This document shows, piece after piece, positions 44,599 to 52,350 of a stretch of DNA of 64,000 nt. This DNA comes from Paenibacillus sp. LS1 (GTDB taxonomy: Bacteria; Bacillota; Bacilli; Paenibacillales; Paenibacillaceae): positions 22,561 to 86,560 of the forward strand of contig NZ_JAPDOE010000017.1 of the NCBI RefSeq assembly GCF_026013365.1, in the 5' to 3' direction. Both the position numbers and the translations under genes were made by a program. The notes under the pieces are model-generated. The model saw only the letters and a list, made by a program, of their open reading frames with translations. It was not told the DNA's origin and made no database searches. Within the stretch, counting starts at the first letter, position 1. Every line of letters begins with the position of its first letter.

Positions 44599-45453
44599 CT
44601 AATCGTAGCGCAGCTTCATCTGCTCAGCTGTCAGGCGTACTTCTTCAGATCCAACACTAAGCACCCTGCTGGTCTCCGCCTGCGGATAGCGATTGCGCAG
44701 TGTTCGAACCAGAGCAGCAGTATATGCCGCAGCAGAAGGTACACCTACCAATTCTTTCAGACTTGCCATCGTGCCAGGCTGAACATCGGGATATCCATCA
44801 CTCGCCCCACCTGCGGCATGCTGATAAAATCGACGTACATCTGCTGCCAAATGATCTCCCAAACCTTCCACAATGATAAAAGCAGTAATGATATACGCCT
44901 TGGCTTGCCTGCGCTGGGCAATACCACAGAATTTCAGACCACCTACACTGACATCATAATCCCCCGGGCAAAATGCACCCTGAACTTCGCCTGTCTGCGC
45001 CTGATTCGACCACGGCGTTAGCGACTCGGCAATAATTGAAGCCATCTCCCGGAAATCATCATGAATATTGATGGCATGTCCGGGATTAGGCAGGATCAGC
45101 GAAACATTGACCACCCCTGGGTTCAGGGGTACGGCCGCTCCACCGGAAGGACGAACACAGACCGCTGTACCTTGGCTTCTGATCTGTTCCATCGCTTCTA
45201 CAGCCTGTGGCAACCTGCGGTCGCGCAAACCCGCTACAAAGGCATCTGGGTGTCTCCATATATGTGCAACAGGCAGATGCCCTGCTCCAACCCGCCGACA
45301 CATGACTTCTTCCCATGCAAAAGCTTCAAGCACACTGCTGCTTTGTCGCATGAGCGGTGTCTCCCAGATTTGCAGACGCAATGTAGTATGTTGATCTGCT
45401 TGTGGTCCCTTTTCCGGCTGAACCGGTTGATCTGATTGGGAAGGTACACTCAT
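44599..45453 (-). CDS. lipL: Octanoyl-[GcvH]:protein N-octanoyltransferase (LipL)
   Basis: 284-residue BPL/LPL-fold enzyme that moves octanoyl groups from GcvH to the E2 subunits of 2-oxoacid dehydrogenases in the Bacillus lipoylation pathway. The diagnostic GAFCPGDYDVS carries the catalytic Cys, and VRPSGGAAV and GLKFCGIAQRRQ follow family patterns. GGAGG precedes the ATG. It lies between a small unknown gene and folE, both on the minus strand, with terminators on each side. Confidence 0.9.
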   Translation of the reverse strand: MSVPSQSDQPVQPEKGPQADQHTTLRLQIWETPLMRQSSSVLEAFAWEEVMCRRVGAGHLPVAHIWRHPDAFVAGLRDRRLPQAVEAMEQIRSQGTAVCVRPSGGAAVPLNPGVVNVSLILPNPGHAINIHDDFREMASIIAESLTPWSNQAQTGEVQGAFCPGDYDVSVGGLKFCGIAQRRQAKAYIITAFIIVEGLGDHLAADVRRFYQHAAGGASDGYPDVQPGTMASLKELVGVPSAAAYTAALVRTLRNRYPQAETSRVLSVGSEEVRLTAEQMKLRYD

Positions 45454-45520
45454 CGTTCCATTACCTCCGGCTAACGAATTCGTATGTATTCAGTATATAG
45501 GAATGACAACGCCATATATA

Positions 45521-45553
45521 AATAAGCCGGTTCCCCAGGGAACACGGCTTATT
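45521..45553 (-). terminator. Terminator after folE
   Basis: AATAAGCCG-GTTCCC pairs with GGGAAC-CGGCTTATT (one bulge); T-rich flanks on both sides, so probably bidirectional. It separates folE from lipL. Confidence 0.75.
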
Positions 45554-45644
45554 TATATCACATCCAATGGCTTCAGAAACTGCTGTTTCCAAAACCAAAG
45601 GAAGCTGCTCATCCGGCTTGTCCGACGAGTGGACATACCTGATC

Positions 45645-46238
45645 TTAGTCTTTCACCAGTGACAAGAACTCAGCACGTTGTGCCGGATTCTCACGGAAAG
45701 AACCACGTACAGCAGACGTTACCGTCTTGCTTCCCGGTTTCTTCACGCCGCGGGAACACATGCACAAGTGCTCGCCTTCCACGACGACCATAACTCCGTG
45801 AGGCTCAACGGCCTCTGTCAGAATGTCAGCGATCTGTGAAGTAATGCGCTCCTGAACCTGCAGGCGACGCGTTACCGCTTCGACCAGACGAGCCATTTTG
45901 CTCAGACCGACGATCTTGCCGCTTGGTACATAGCCAATGTGCACCTTGCCGAAGAACGGCGCCATATGGTGCTCACATTGACTGTAGTAGACAATATCCT
46001 TAACGATAACCAGTTCTTCATGATTCTCGTCAAACGTGACACCGAGCACATCGCGCGGGTCTACTTCATATCCACCAAAAATTTCTTCATACATTCGGGT
46101 CACACGTGCAGGCGTTTCAAGCAGCCCTTCACGTGTACTATCTTCTCCGATCAACTTCAGGATCTGCTCTACATGATACTCGATCTTCTCCCGATTGTCG
46201 GATACTTTTGAATTCATATAATCTTTAACGCCAGCCAC
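45645..46238 (-). CDS. folE: GTP cyclohydrolase I
   Basis: 197 residues, first enzyme of tetrahydrofolate synthesis, forming dihydroneopterin triphosphate. Zinc ligands are in QCEHHMAPFFGKVHIGY (Cys and His) and HLCMCSRGVKK (Cys), and the SKMARLVEAVTRRLQVQERIT block is complete. The start is GTG at 46238 with GGAGG nine bases upstream. A dispersed-type palindrome lies just before it at 46278-46307. Confidence 0.95.
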   Translation of the reverse strand: MAGVKDYMNSKVSDNREKIEYHVEQILKLIGEDSTREGLLETPARVTRMYEEIFGGYEVDPRDVLGVTFDENHEELVIVKDIVYYSQCEHHMAPFFGKVHIGYVPSGKIVGLSKMARLVEAVTRRLQVQERITSQIADILTEAVEPHGVMVVVEGEHLCMCSRGVKKPGSKTVTSAVRGSFRENPAQRAEFLSLVKD

Positions 46239-46277
46239 TGCCGAACGCCTCCTTTCAAACCACTACTGTAAGAGGTT

Positions 46278-46307
46278 GTTCAAAAAGTCCGACCCAACTT
46301 TTTGAAC
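46278..46307. repeat. Palindrome GTTCAAAAAGT...ACTTTTTGAAC
   Basis: Perfect 11-bp arms around an 8-base centre (CCGACCCA), preceded by AGAGGTT. It lies between the folE start and the yneF-like stop, both on the minus strand, and can act as the terminator of the latter. The AGAGGTTGTTCAAAAAG type of sequence is a familiar intergenic motif in Paenibacillus and may be dispersed; only this copy was found here. Confidence 0.65.
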
Positions 46308-46335
46308 GCGCACTTTAAGCAGTCACTCACTGCTA

Positions 46336-46599
46336 TTATTTTCGGCGGCCCGAACTTTTACGCGCAGGATGTTGTTGCGGCTGAGGCATTTTCGCTCCTG
46401 GCTGCTGGTTCTTCATCATCTGCTGGGCACGCTGCATTTGCTTGCCATTCAGGTTGTAGCCCATTTGCTTCGCCATTTTCTGAAGCATGTCCGGATTGCT
46501 TTGCATTTTCTCAAGTTGTTTACGCAAGTAGAACACCCCGATGAAAAATCCCCCGACCAGACCAACAACCAATGTAATAATCGGTATTACAATATCCAT
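46336..46599 (-). CDS. yneF: YneF/UPF0154 family small membrane protein
   Basis: 87 residues: an N-terminal membrane helix (VIPIITLVVGLVGGFFIGVF) followed by the conserved YLRKQLEKMQSNPDMLQKMAKQMG cytoplasmic region and a Gln/Lys-rich tail, matching UPF0154. The function is unknown, although it is widespread in Firmicutes. AGAGGTG lies before the ATG. Confidence 0.88.
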   Translation of the reverse strand: MDIVIPIITLVVGLVGGFFIGVFYLRKQLEKMQSNPDMLQKMAKQMGYNLNGKQMQRAQQMMKNQQPGAKMPQPQQHPARKSSGRRK

Positions 46600-46764
46600 C
46601 TCTTAGACACCTCTGTATGCATTCTAAAAAGCCTGATAATCCGTGTCACTCCATGATGTTCAACGTTCACGTTGCAAACCTGACACAGACCGGATTTCCT
46701 GAAAGTATCATAGCATTTCCGCACGTCTTGAGCAAACGGATTTTCCAGTTTAACTGCCTGCACG

Positions 46765-47796
46765 CTAACTCATGACAGCTTCAATGAAAACGGTTGTATG
46801 CTGAGCCAGATCAATTTCAACCACATCCAGAGAATAACGTGTACTACCACGCGCCACCCTGATTACAGGTCTGCCTGGCAATCCCCGATGCTGACGCACA
46901 ATGACTCCTGTCTCTTTGGTAGACAGTCGTACAGCTGTGCCATTGGGATACACGGATACACTCTTATTGAACTCAATCAGAATGTCCCGATCCAGCTTGG
47001 TACCAGACAGCGCCATCATCTCTTCACAAGCTTCATGTGGCAACAGACTGTCTCTCGATAACCCATTAATGAGATTATCATAGATGTTAGCCGCACTAAC
47101 GATTCTTGCAAACAGATGGATATCATTTCCCTTGATACCCCTGGGCATGCCTGTACCGTCCACATGTTCATGATGTTGCAGCGCTGTATGAGCAACCAAC
47201 AGACTGAACTCCCGTTTGTTCTTAATCACTTCGAATCCACGCCACGTGTGATGCAGCGAAGTATTGGCGGCAGAACTACTGCCGGGAGCTTCCCCAACTT
47301 TTCCAATATCATGTAACAGTGCTCCCACAGCAAGATCCTTCAGTTGATTGTAGTTGAGTCCCATATTCATACCGATAACCGAAGACAACAAACACACATT
47401 CATTGCATGAACATACTGAGCATTGTCTTTGGTGCGAATATCGGTGAGCTGCACAAGCAGTTCACGCCCGTTCAGTACATCGTTCAGCAACTTATCTATA
47501 CTGAGGGCGACCTTTCTGGGACTCCAATCCTTCCCGGAACGAACCGCTTCGAGTGTAACACTCATTTCGTTAATTATTGCCCGTTTCGTGGTTTCATCCA
47601 GAATGTCTTCTGTATCCACGTCTTTGTACGCTTCATCCTGGATGTATAGCATGGTCACGCCAATACGCTTCAGCGTATTGACCATATATACGGTGAGCTG
47701 GACTCCGGCAGATAACAGTACCGTACCGTTACTGGAATATACCGTCTTGCCCAGAAGCTCCCCCGCTTCCACGCTCTCCACGTTTACATACTTCAT
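46765..47796 (-). CDS. HD-GYP domain phosphodiesterase
   Basis: 343 residues. The HD-GYP core spans about 130-300: HDIGKVGE (HD pair), HTALQHHEHVDGTGMPRGIKG, and AANIYDNL. The GYP position reads GMP. These enzymes hydrolyse cyclic di-GMP to GMP. The N-terminal ~110 residues are a small beta/helix region (GELLGKTVYSSNGTVLLSAGVQL) seen in Bacillales HD-GYP proteins and the C-terminal ~60 residues form a beta domain. GGGGGAC before the ATG. It lies 16 bases from the QueG-Ogt gene on the same strand and is likely cotranscribed. Confidence 0.9.
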   Translation of the reverse strand: MKYVNVESVEAGELLGKTVYSSNGTVLLSAGVQLTVYMVNTLKRIGVTMLYIQDEAYKDVDTEDILDETTKRAIINEMSVTLEAVRSGKDWSPRKVALSIDKLLNDVLNGRELLVQLTDIRTKDNAQYVHAMNVCLLSSVIGMNMGLNYNQLKDLAVGALLHDIGKVGEAPGSSSAANTSLHHTWRGFEVIKNKREFSLLVAHTALQHHEHVDGTGMPRGIKGNDIHLFARIVSAANIYDNLINGLSRDSLLPHEACEEMMALSGTKLDRDILIEFNKSVSVYPNGTAVRLSTKETGVIVRQHRGLPGRPVIRVARGSTRYSLDVVEIDLAQHTTVFIEAVMS

Positions 47797-47811
47797 GAAC
47801 GTCCCCCGCTC

Positions 47812-49689
47812 TTACGATTGCTGCTCCAATGCGAGCAATTGCTCCTTGGTTTGCAGACCGCCTACATAACCCACCAGGGTGCCGTCTTTACCGCTGATGC
47901 GGTGACAGGGAATAATAATCGGAATCGGATTCTTGCTAATGGCGTCCAGAACTGCACGAACAGCCTTGGGCCTGCCGATGATTTCCGCAACCTGTTGGTG
48001 TGATGAGGCCTCTCCATAAGATATATCGGACAGAACTTGCCATACTTGTAGCTGGAATGGTGTTCCAAGCCGATCAAGCTGCAAATCGAACGTTTTTCTC
48101 TCCCCTGCAAAATACTGCTGTAACTGCTTTGCAGTTTCGCTGAGCTTCTCTTCATTCTTCTCATATCGATACTCGCCAATCCAGGTACGGGCCCATTGTT
48201 GCAAGTGAGCTTCACGTACGTGAAAGGCACCAAAATCAATATGACACAGTCCTTCATCGGTAGCGCATAACGTGAGTGTACCAATCGGTGTCAGTACCTC
48301 ATCGTAATATACAGGCTTACCATGAAGCCCCGTAACTGCTGAAGGTTTCCACGCTGCGGCTTCCGGTTTGGCAGGCTGTGCAGACTGCTCATTCCCCGGT
48401 TCGGTCGCTGCTTCCATTTTCAGTTCCTGCTGTAACGCCTGTAAAGCATTATGCTCTTTCTGTTCCTCTGGCTGCTTCTCACTCACTTGCCCAGCCTGTG
48501 GCTGTTTGGGTAAGGTCTCGGACGAATTCAGTCGCTCCTCGGCCTTCTGCAGCATGCTTAGTACGTTCCCATCTTGTTCGTTAGCGGCAGCTTCCCCAAT
48601 TGCTCTCATGGCGTCTTCTCCTCCAATTCTGCTTAACGCCCAGGCTGCGGTTCCCCGCAACTCGGGGCGCGGATCACGTTTTAATACTTCTGTAAGTTTA
48701 GGTACAGCACTTTTGTCTTTGAAATTGCCCAGGGCAATAACGGCGTTGCGTTGAATCGGCTTCTTGCCCCGCCAGGCGGCAGAACTCTGACCGAAACGTT
48801 CCTTGAATTCCCGGTTGCCAATATCCAGTAACGGCAGCAACAGAGGTTTCACAATCTCCGGATCGGGATGAAACTCGGGATGGTGATCCCAGTTCTTGCC
48901 CCGGTTCTTCGGACAAACAATCTGACACGTATCACAACCGTATAGACGGTTGCCAATTTTCAGCATAAATTCTTCATCCACGAACCCTTTCGTCTGGGTT
49001 ACAAACGAAATACACCGCTGTGAATTCAACTGTCCCGGACCCACTAATGCTCCTGTTGGACAGGCATCGATACATTTCGTACATTCACCACAGTCCTCGG
49101 TCACAGGGGTGTCCGGCTGAAACGGAATATTGGTCACCAGTTCGCCAAGGAAAATCCATGAACCAAATTTAGGTGAGATAATCGCACAGTTTTTGGCGCT
49201 AAAACCAATCCCCGCACGCTGGGACACCGCACGATCCACCAGTGCTCCAGTGTCTACCATGCTTTCGATCATGGCTTCAGGTACACGTTCCTTTATAAAA
49301 TTGACCAACTTGTCCATCGCTGTACGCAGAACCTGATGATAATCCTGACCCCACGCGGAGCGGGCAAAAATCCCCCGGTAGGCTCCCGGCTCCGACTTCG
49401 GCGGATTCACCATCTTGGATGGATAGGCCACAGCTATCGCTATGAGTGAAGCAGGCTCACCATCCTTCAACTCGGGACGAACCCTTTTCTCAAGATCAGG
49501 CTCTTCGAATCCGGACTCGTACCCTTTCGCCCGATGCTGTTCCAGTATGGATTTTAGCGTTACGAAGGGTTCTGCCGAAGCGAATCCGATATCATCAATG
49601 CCCAGTCCGGGGCCAGCTGCCTTGATCTCCTGCTTTAACTTTTCCCATACGGAGGCTGCATGTGCTGCCCCGGTCTGTACGCTCGTCAT
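47812..49689 (-). CDS. queG: Epoxyqueuosine reductase QueG fused to HEAT repeats and an O6-methylguanine-DNA methyltransferase
   Basis: 625 residues, in three parts. About 1-345 is QueG, the cobalamin and 4Fe-4S enzyme for the last step of queuosine in tRNA: DTGALVDRAVSQRAGIGF, EDCGECTKCIDACPTGAL and YGCDTCQIVCPKNR bind two clusters. About 345-395 is a HEAT-like repeat region (AVIALGNFKDKSAVPKLTEVL). After a Gln/Glu/Ala-rich linker, about 455-625 is an Ogt/MGMT domain with the methyl-accepting Cys in PIIIPCHRISGKDG and GYVGGLQTKE. The start at 49689 is preferred on RBS AGGAAAGAG; an earlier one adds 19 unconserved residues. The tRNA and DNA repair halves are each complete, so the fusion is not a truncation. 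Confidence 0.88.
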   Translation of the reverse strand: MTSVQTGAAHAASVWEKLKQEIKAAGPGLGIDDIGFASAEPFVTLKSILEQHRAKGYESGFEEPDLEKRVRPELKDGEPASLIAIAVAYPSKMVNPPKSEPGAYRGIFARSAWGQDYHQVLRTAMDKLVNFIKERVPEAMIESMVDTGALVDRAVSQRAGIGFSAKNCAIISPKFGSWIFLGELVTNIPFQPDTPVTEDCGECTKCIDACPTGALVGPGQLNSQRCISFVTQTKGFVDEEFMLKIGNRLYGCDTCQIVCPKNRGKNWDHHPEFHPDPEIVKPLLLPLLDIGNREFKERFGQSSAAWRGKKPIQRNAVIALGNFKDKSAVPKLTEVLKRDPRPELRGTAAWALSRIGGEDAMRAIGEAAANEQDGNVLSMLQKAEERLNSSETLPKQPQAGQVSEKQPEEQKEHNALQALQQELKMEAATEPGNEQSAQPAKPEAAAWKPSAVTGLHGKPVYYDEVLTPIGTLTLCATDEGLCHIDFGAFHVREAHLQQWARTWIGEYRYEKNEEKLSETAKQLQQYFAGERKTFDLQLDRLGTPFQLQVWQVLSDISYGEASSHQQVAEIIGRPKAVRAVLDAISKNPIPIIIPCHRISGKDGTLVGYVGGLQTKEQLLALEQQS

Positions 49690-49859
49690 TTCTCTTTCCT
49701 CTCTTCTTCCGACACTTATTCCGTAAATAGTGAACGCCCGCCTCACGTAAGAGGACAGGCGTTAATTTCTATATATGCCTTGCATACTTGAATTCAAACG
49801 GAACGAGTCTATATGTTTTAACGCAAAATGCGCTCTGAAGTTGTTGTCCTGTAATCATT

Positions 49860-50519
49860 TTACAATTTCTTCAACTCAGAGAATGGCCAGAAAATAAATT
49901 CAGCCTTGCCTACAATTTCATCAGATGTGATACTGCCAAATACTCGGCTATCCTTACTTTTCCCTTCATGACGATTATCCCCCATCACGAAGAAATGATC
50001 CGGCTCCAGTGTAATTGGGCCAAAATCCGGGTCTTGCACTTCAATATCAGTATACGTTTCCGCTTGCTGCTCGCCGTTCACATATAGATGGTGATCCTTA
50101 ACTTCAATTGTATCTCCCGGAAGTCCAATGATCCGTTTCACCAGAAAATCCTTCTTCTCCACGCCTTCACTTGGATCACGAAGTACAATCACATCGGATC
50201 GGGAAGGTGTACCCAGATGATATACAATTTTGTTCACGAAAAGGCGATCTCGCTCAACCAGTGTCGGTTGCATGGACTGTCCCTTAACCATCGACAGGTT
50301 GAATACAAACAGGTTCAGCAGCATCATGATTACAAAAGCAACAACTATCGTTTTGACCCAGTCCCACAGCTCGGATACCCAGGATTTCCCCGGTTGTTCA
50401 GGCTTTGGCGGTTCGTTATGTTCCTCGGAAGTCACATGTTCCATTGAAAGGTTATTGGAATTCAAAGGGACACCTCGTTTATCAATTAGTTGAATTAAAC
50501 GTGTAGAATGGGTGTTCAT
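49860..50519 (-). CDS. lepB: Signal peptidase I
   Basis: 219-residue type I leader peptidase of the Gram-positive P-type (SipS-like). One N-terminal membrane helix (WVKTIVVAFVIMMLLNLFVF) precedes the catalytic Ser in VKGQSMQPTL and the general-base Lys in VKRIIGLPGDT; box E GDNRHEGKSKDSR is intact. Cleaves exported precursors at the outer face. The exact start is uncertain: ATG at 50519 has a close AAGGGAG, and a TTG at 50465 follows CGAGGTG; both give an intact enzyme. A weak hairpin lies at 49733-49762. Confidence 0.92.
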   Translation of the reverse strand: MNTHSTRLIQLIDKRGVPLNSNNLSMEHVTSEEHNEPPKPEQPGKSWVSELWDWVKTIVVAFVIMMLLNLFVFNLSMVKGQSMQPTLVERDRLFVNKIVYHLGTPSRSDVIVLRDPSEGVEKKDFLVKRIIGLPGDTIEVKDHHLYVNGEQQAETYTDIEVQDPDFGPITLEPDHFFVMGDNRHEGKSKDSRVFGSITSDEIVGKAEFIFWPFSELKKL

Positions 50520-50699
50520 ACTCCCTTTCAGTCTACTTCATTTGGGAGAGTGAAACAATTGGTTATGAGCACCAACACCTTGAATACCGTGAATATAGCC
50601 GGGTTAGGCGCAGTGATCTAATCGAATTCAGAAACACCGAAGCGTGTTCCCAAAATGCGAAAACAGGAGGAATATTTCGTGAAAAACGCTCATATAAAT

Positions 50700-50747
50700 A
50701 GAAAGGCACATCCCTCACGTTCTTACACGCTAAGAGATATGCCTAAT
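50700..50747 (-). terminator. Terminator of the GNAT gene
   Basis: On the minus strand AGGCATATCTCTTAGCGTG folds on CGTGAGGGATGTGCCT with a few mismatches and is followed by a T-rich end. It lies 42 bases beyond the stop at 50789. Confidence 0.6.
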
Positions 50748-50788
50748 ATGAAATGAACATCTTTTTTATTTCTTTTTAAACATGCAAA

Positions 50789-51214
50789 CTAAGCTTTGGA
50801 CAAAATACTAAGAGTCTGGAAAGCGCTCATAATCTGATTGGCACCGTAACCCATTGCTTCATATAGAGGCATGGCTACTTTGTTGTGCTCATCACCCGCC
50901 ACCCATACTTGGCTGACTTTACGCTGCTGGAACCGTTGTTCCATGGCCTCGACAAGTGTTTTGCCGACTCCGCGGCGACGATAGTCTGGATGGACCGCAA
51001 TACGATAGATGCAACCCTGATTGTGATCAATCGTACCGATCAAAGCGCCGACGAGGTCTCCCTCTTCTTCCGCAACCATGATCAGGTCAGAATCCCATGA
51101 CAATTGACGGGCAAACGGGCCCATCGTGTTCTCATAACACTCTTCCGATAGTGCAACCTGGAGAAGCTCCGTCATCTGGCTTGCATCACTCAACTGAAAG
51201 GAACGAACGTGCAT
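50789..51214 (-). CDS. GNAT-family N-acetyltransferase
   Basis: 141 residues with the GNAT acetyl-CoA site IAVHPDYRRRGVGKTLVEAM and the following beta5/helix (VWVAGDEHNKVAMPLYEAMGY). It acetylates an unknown substrate. AAAGGGAG before the ATG. It is divergent from sodA, sharing a 416-base intergenic region with two cre-like sites, which might affect either gene. Confidence 0.9.
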   Translation of the reverse strand: MHVRSFQLSDASQMTELLQVALSEECYENTMGPFARQLSWDSDLIMVAEEEGDLVGALIGTIDHNQGCIYRIAVHPDYRRRGVGKTLVEAMEQRFQQRKVSQVWVAGDEHNKVAMPLYEAMGYGANQIMSAFQTLSILSKA

Positions 51215-51630
51215 GTCTTAAATCTCCCTTTTCGTTAGCTTAGATGAGGTTTTTTACAAAAAGGAATTCCCTTTTACCAAAAACCCAATGTTCATATAAT
51301 GACAAAAAACGAGAAAATACCGCTTCTTCGTCAATTAAACCATACTTTACTCCATAAAACACGCATTTTCTTTTGAAAGCGCTTAATTGTAATCGTTTAC
51401 ATCGATAAACGTCATAATTTTGCTTTTATTTCTATTAATTTCACATAAAAATATTCATAAAGGGTAAAATATGTTTGTTATCTCTGGCCCATCATTAGAT
51501 CAACGCCTCGGGGGACTTAATAAACAAAAATGTTGCTTAATTAGCCCGAATGCGGTTTAATATTAGTGGCAAGGGTATTATTACATATGTACCTGTTCAA
51601 AAAACTTAAAATCTCAGGAGGTATTTCATT
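51215..51630 (+). promoter_or_regulatory. Divergent regulatory region between GNAT gene and sodA
   Basis: 416 bases. It contains two abutting cre-like sites at 51374-51387 (TGAAAGCGCTTAAT) and 51388-51401 (TGTAATCGTTTACA) and, nearer sodA, GTTTAA (51555-51560), 12 bases, GGGTAT (51573-51578), which matches the sigma-B consensus. Whether this organism has sigma-B is not known from the window. AGGAGG precedes the sodA ATG. Confidence 0.5.
51374..51401. promoter_or_regulatory. Two abutting cre-like boxes
   Basis: TGAAAGCGCTTAAT agrees with the cre consensus except the last two bases; TGTAATCGTTTACA is a near-perfect palindromic cre. They are 14 bases apart with no gap, 230 bases from sodA and 160 from the GNAT start. 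Confidence 0.55.
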
Positions 51631-52242
51631 ATGACTTTTCAATTACCAGCACTTCCTTACGCTAACGACGCACTGGAACCACATATCGATGCAAAAACGA
51701 TGGAAATCCACCACGATCGCCATCACAATACTTATGTAACCAACTTGAACGCAGCTCTGGAAAGCGCTCCTGAACTGCAAGAAAAAAGCTTGGAAGATCT
51801 GATTGCTAACCTTGACAGCGTACCAGAAGGCATCCGCACAGCGGTTCGCAACAATGGTGGTGGACATGCTAACCACAGCCTGTTCTGGGAAATCATCGGA
51901 CCTAACGGCGGCGGCGCTCCTACAGGCGATATCGCAGCAGCTATCGATAGCGAACTGGGTGGCTATGACAAATTCAAAGAAGATTTCGCTAAAGCAGCTA
52001 CAACTCGCTTCGGTTCCGGCTGGGCTTGGCTCGTAGTTGGTAAAGATGGCAAGTTGTCCATCACTAGCACACCTAACCAAGACAGCCCTCTCTTCGAAGG
52101 TCTGACTCCGGTTCTGGGTCTGGATGTATGGGAGCACGCTTACTACCTGAACTACCAAAACAAACGTCCTGACTACATCGCCGCTTTCTGGAATGTAATC
52201 AACTGGGATGAAGTGAACAAACGTTACGCTTCTGCAAAATAA
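51631..52242 (+). CDS. sodA: Superoxide dismutase [Mn]
   Basis: 203 residues, standard length for cytoplasmic SodA. Metal ligands: His in EIHHDRHHNTYV, His in GGHANHSLFWEI, and Asp/His in LGLDVWEHAYYLNYQ; GPNGGGAPTG after the second ligand is typical of the Mn enzyme. Removes superoxide. Codon use is strongly biased (many GCT/CTG/GGC, few rare codons) as in a highly expressed gene. GGAGGT precedes the ATG, and a strong bidirectional terminator follows. Confidence 0.97.
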   Translation: MTFQLPALPYANDALEPHIDAKTMEIHHDRHHNTYVTNLNAALESAPELQEKSLEDLIANLDSVPEGIRTAVRNNGGGHANHSLFWEIIGPNGGGAPTGDIAAAIDSELGGYDKFKEDFAKAATTRFGSGWAWLVVGKDGKLSITSTPNQDSPLFEGLTPVLGLDVWEHAYYLNYQNKRPDYIAAFWNVINWDEVNKRYASAK

Positions 52243-52267
52243 GATTGTTAGCATGCAACAGTTAACA

Positions 52268-52320
52268 TAAAAAGAGAGCCTGATTCGGTCATCGTGACCG
52301 TGATCAGGCTCTCTTTTTGC
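52268..52320. terminator. Bidirectional terminator between sodA and mutY
   Basis: AAAAAGAGAGCCTGATC-like arm pairs with GATCAGGCTCTCTTTTT (22 bp, one mismatch region) around TCGGTCATCGTGACCG; T runs on both strands suit the convergent genes. Confidence 0.9.
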
Positions 52321-52350
52321 TATCGCTATAGTTATTCGTTAGCTCCCCAT

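Noticed and set aside
49733..49762. Strong terminator after lepB
   Set aside because: Arms AACGCC/GGCGTT are interrupted, and no T run follows on the minus strand; evidence is too weak for a feature.
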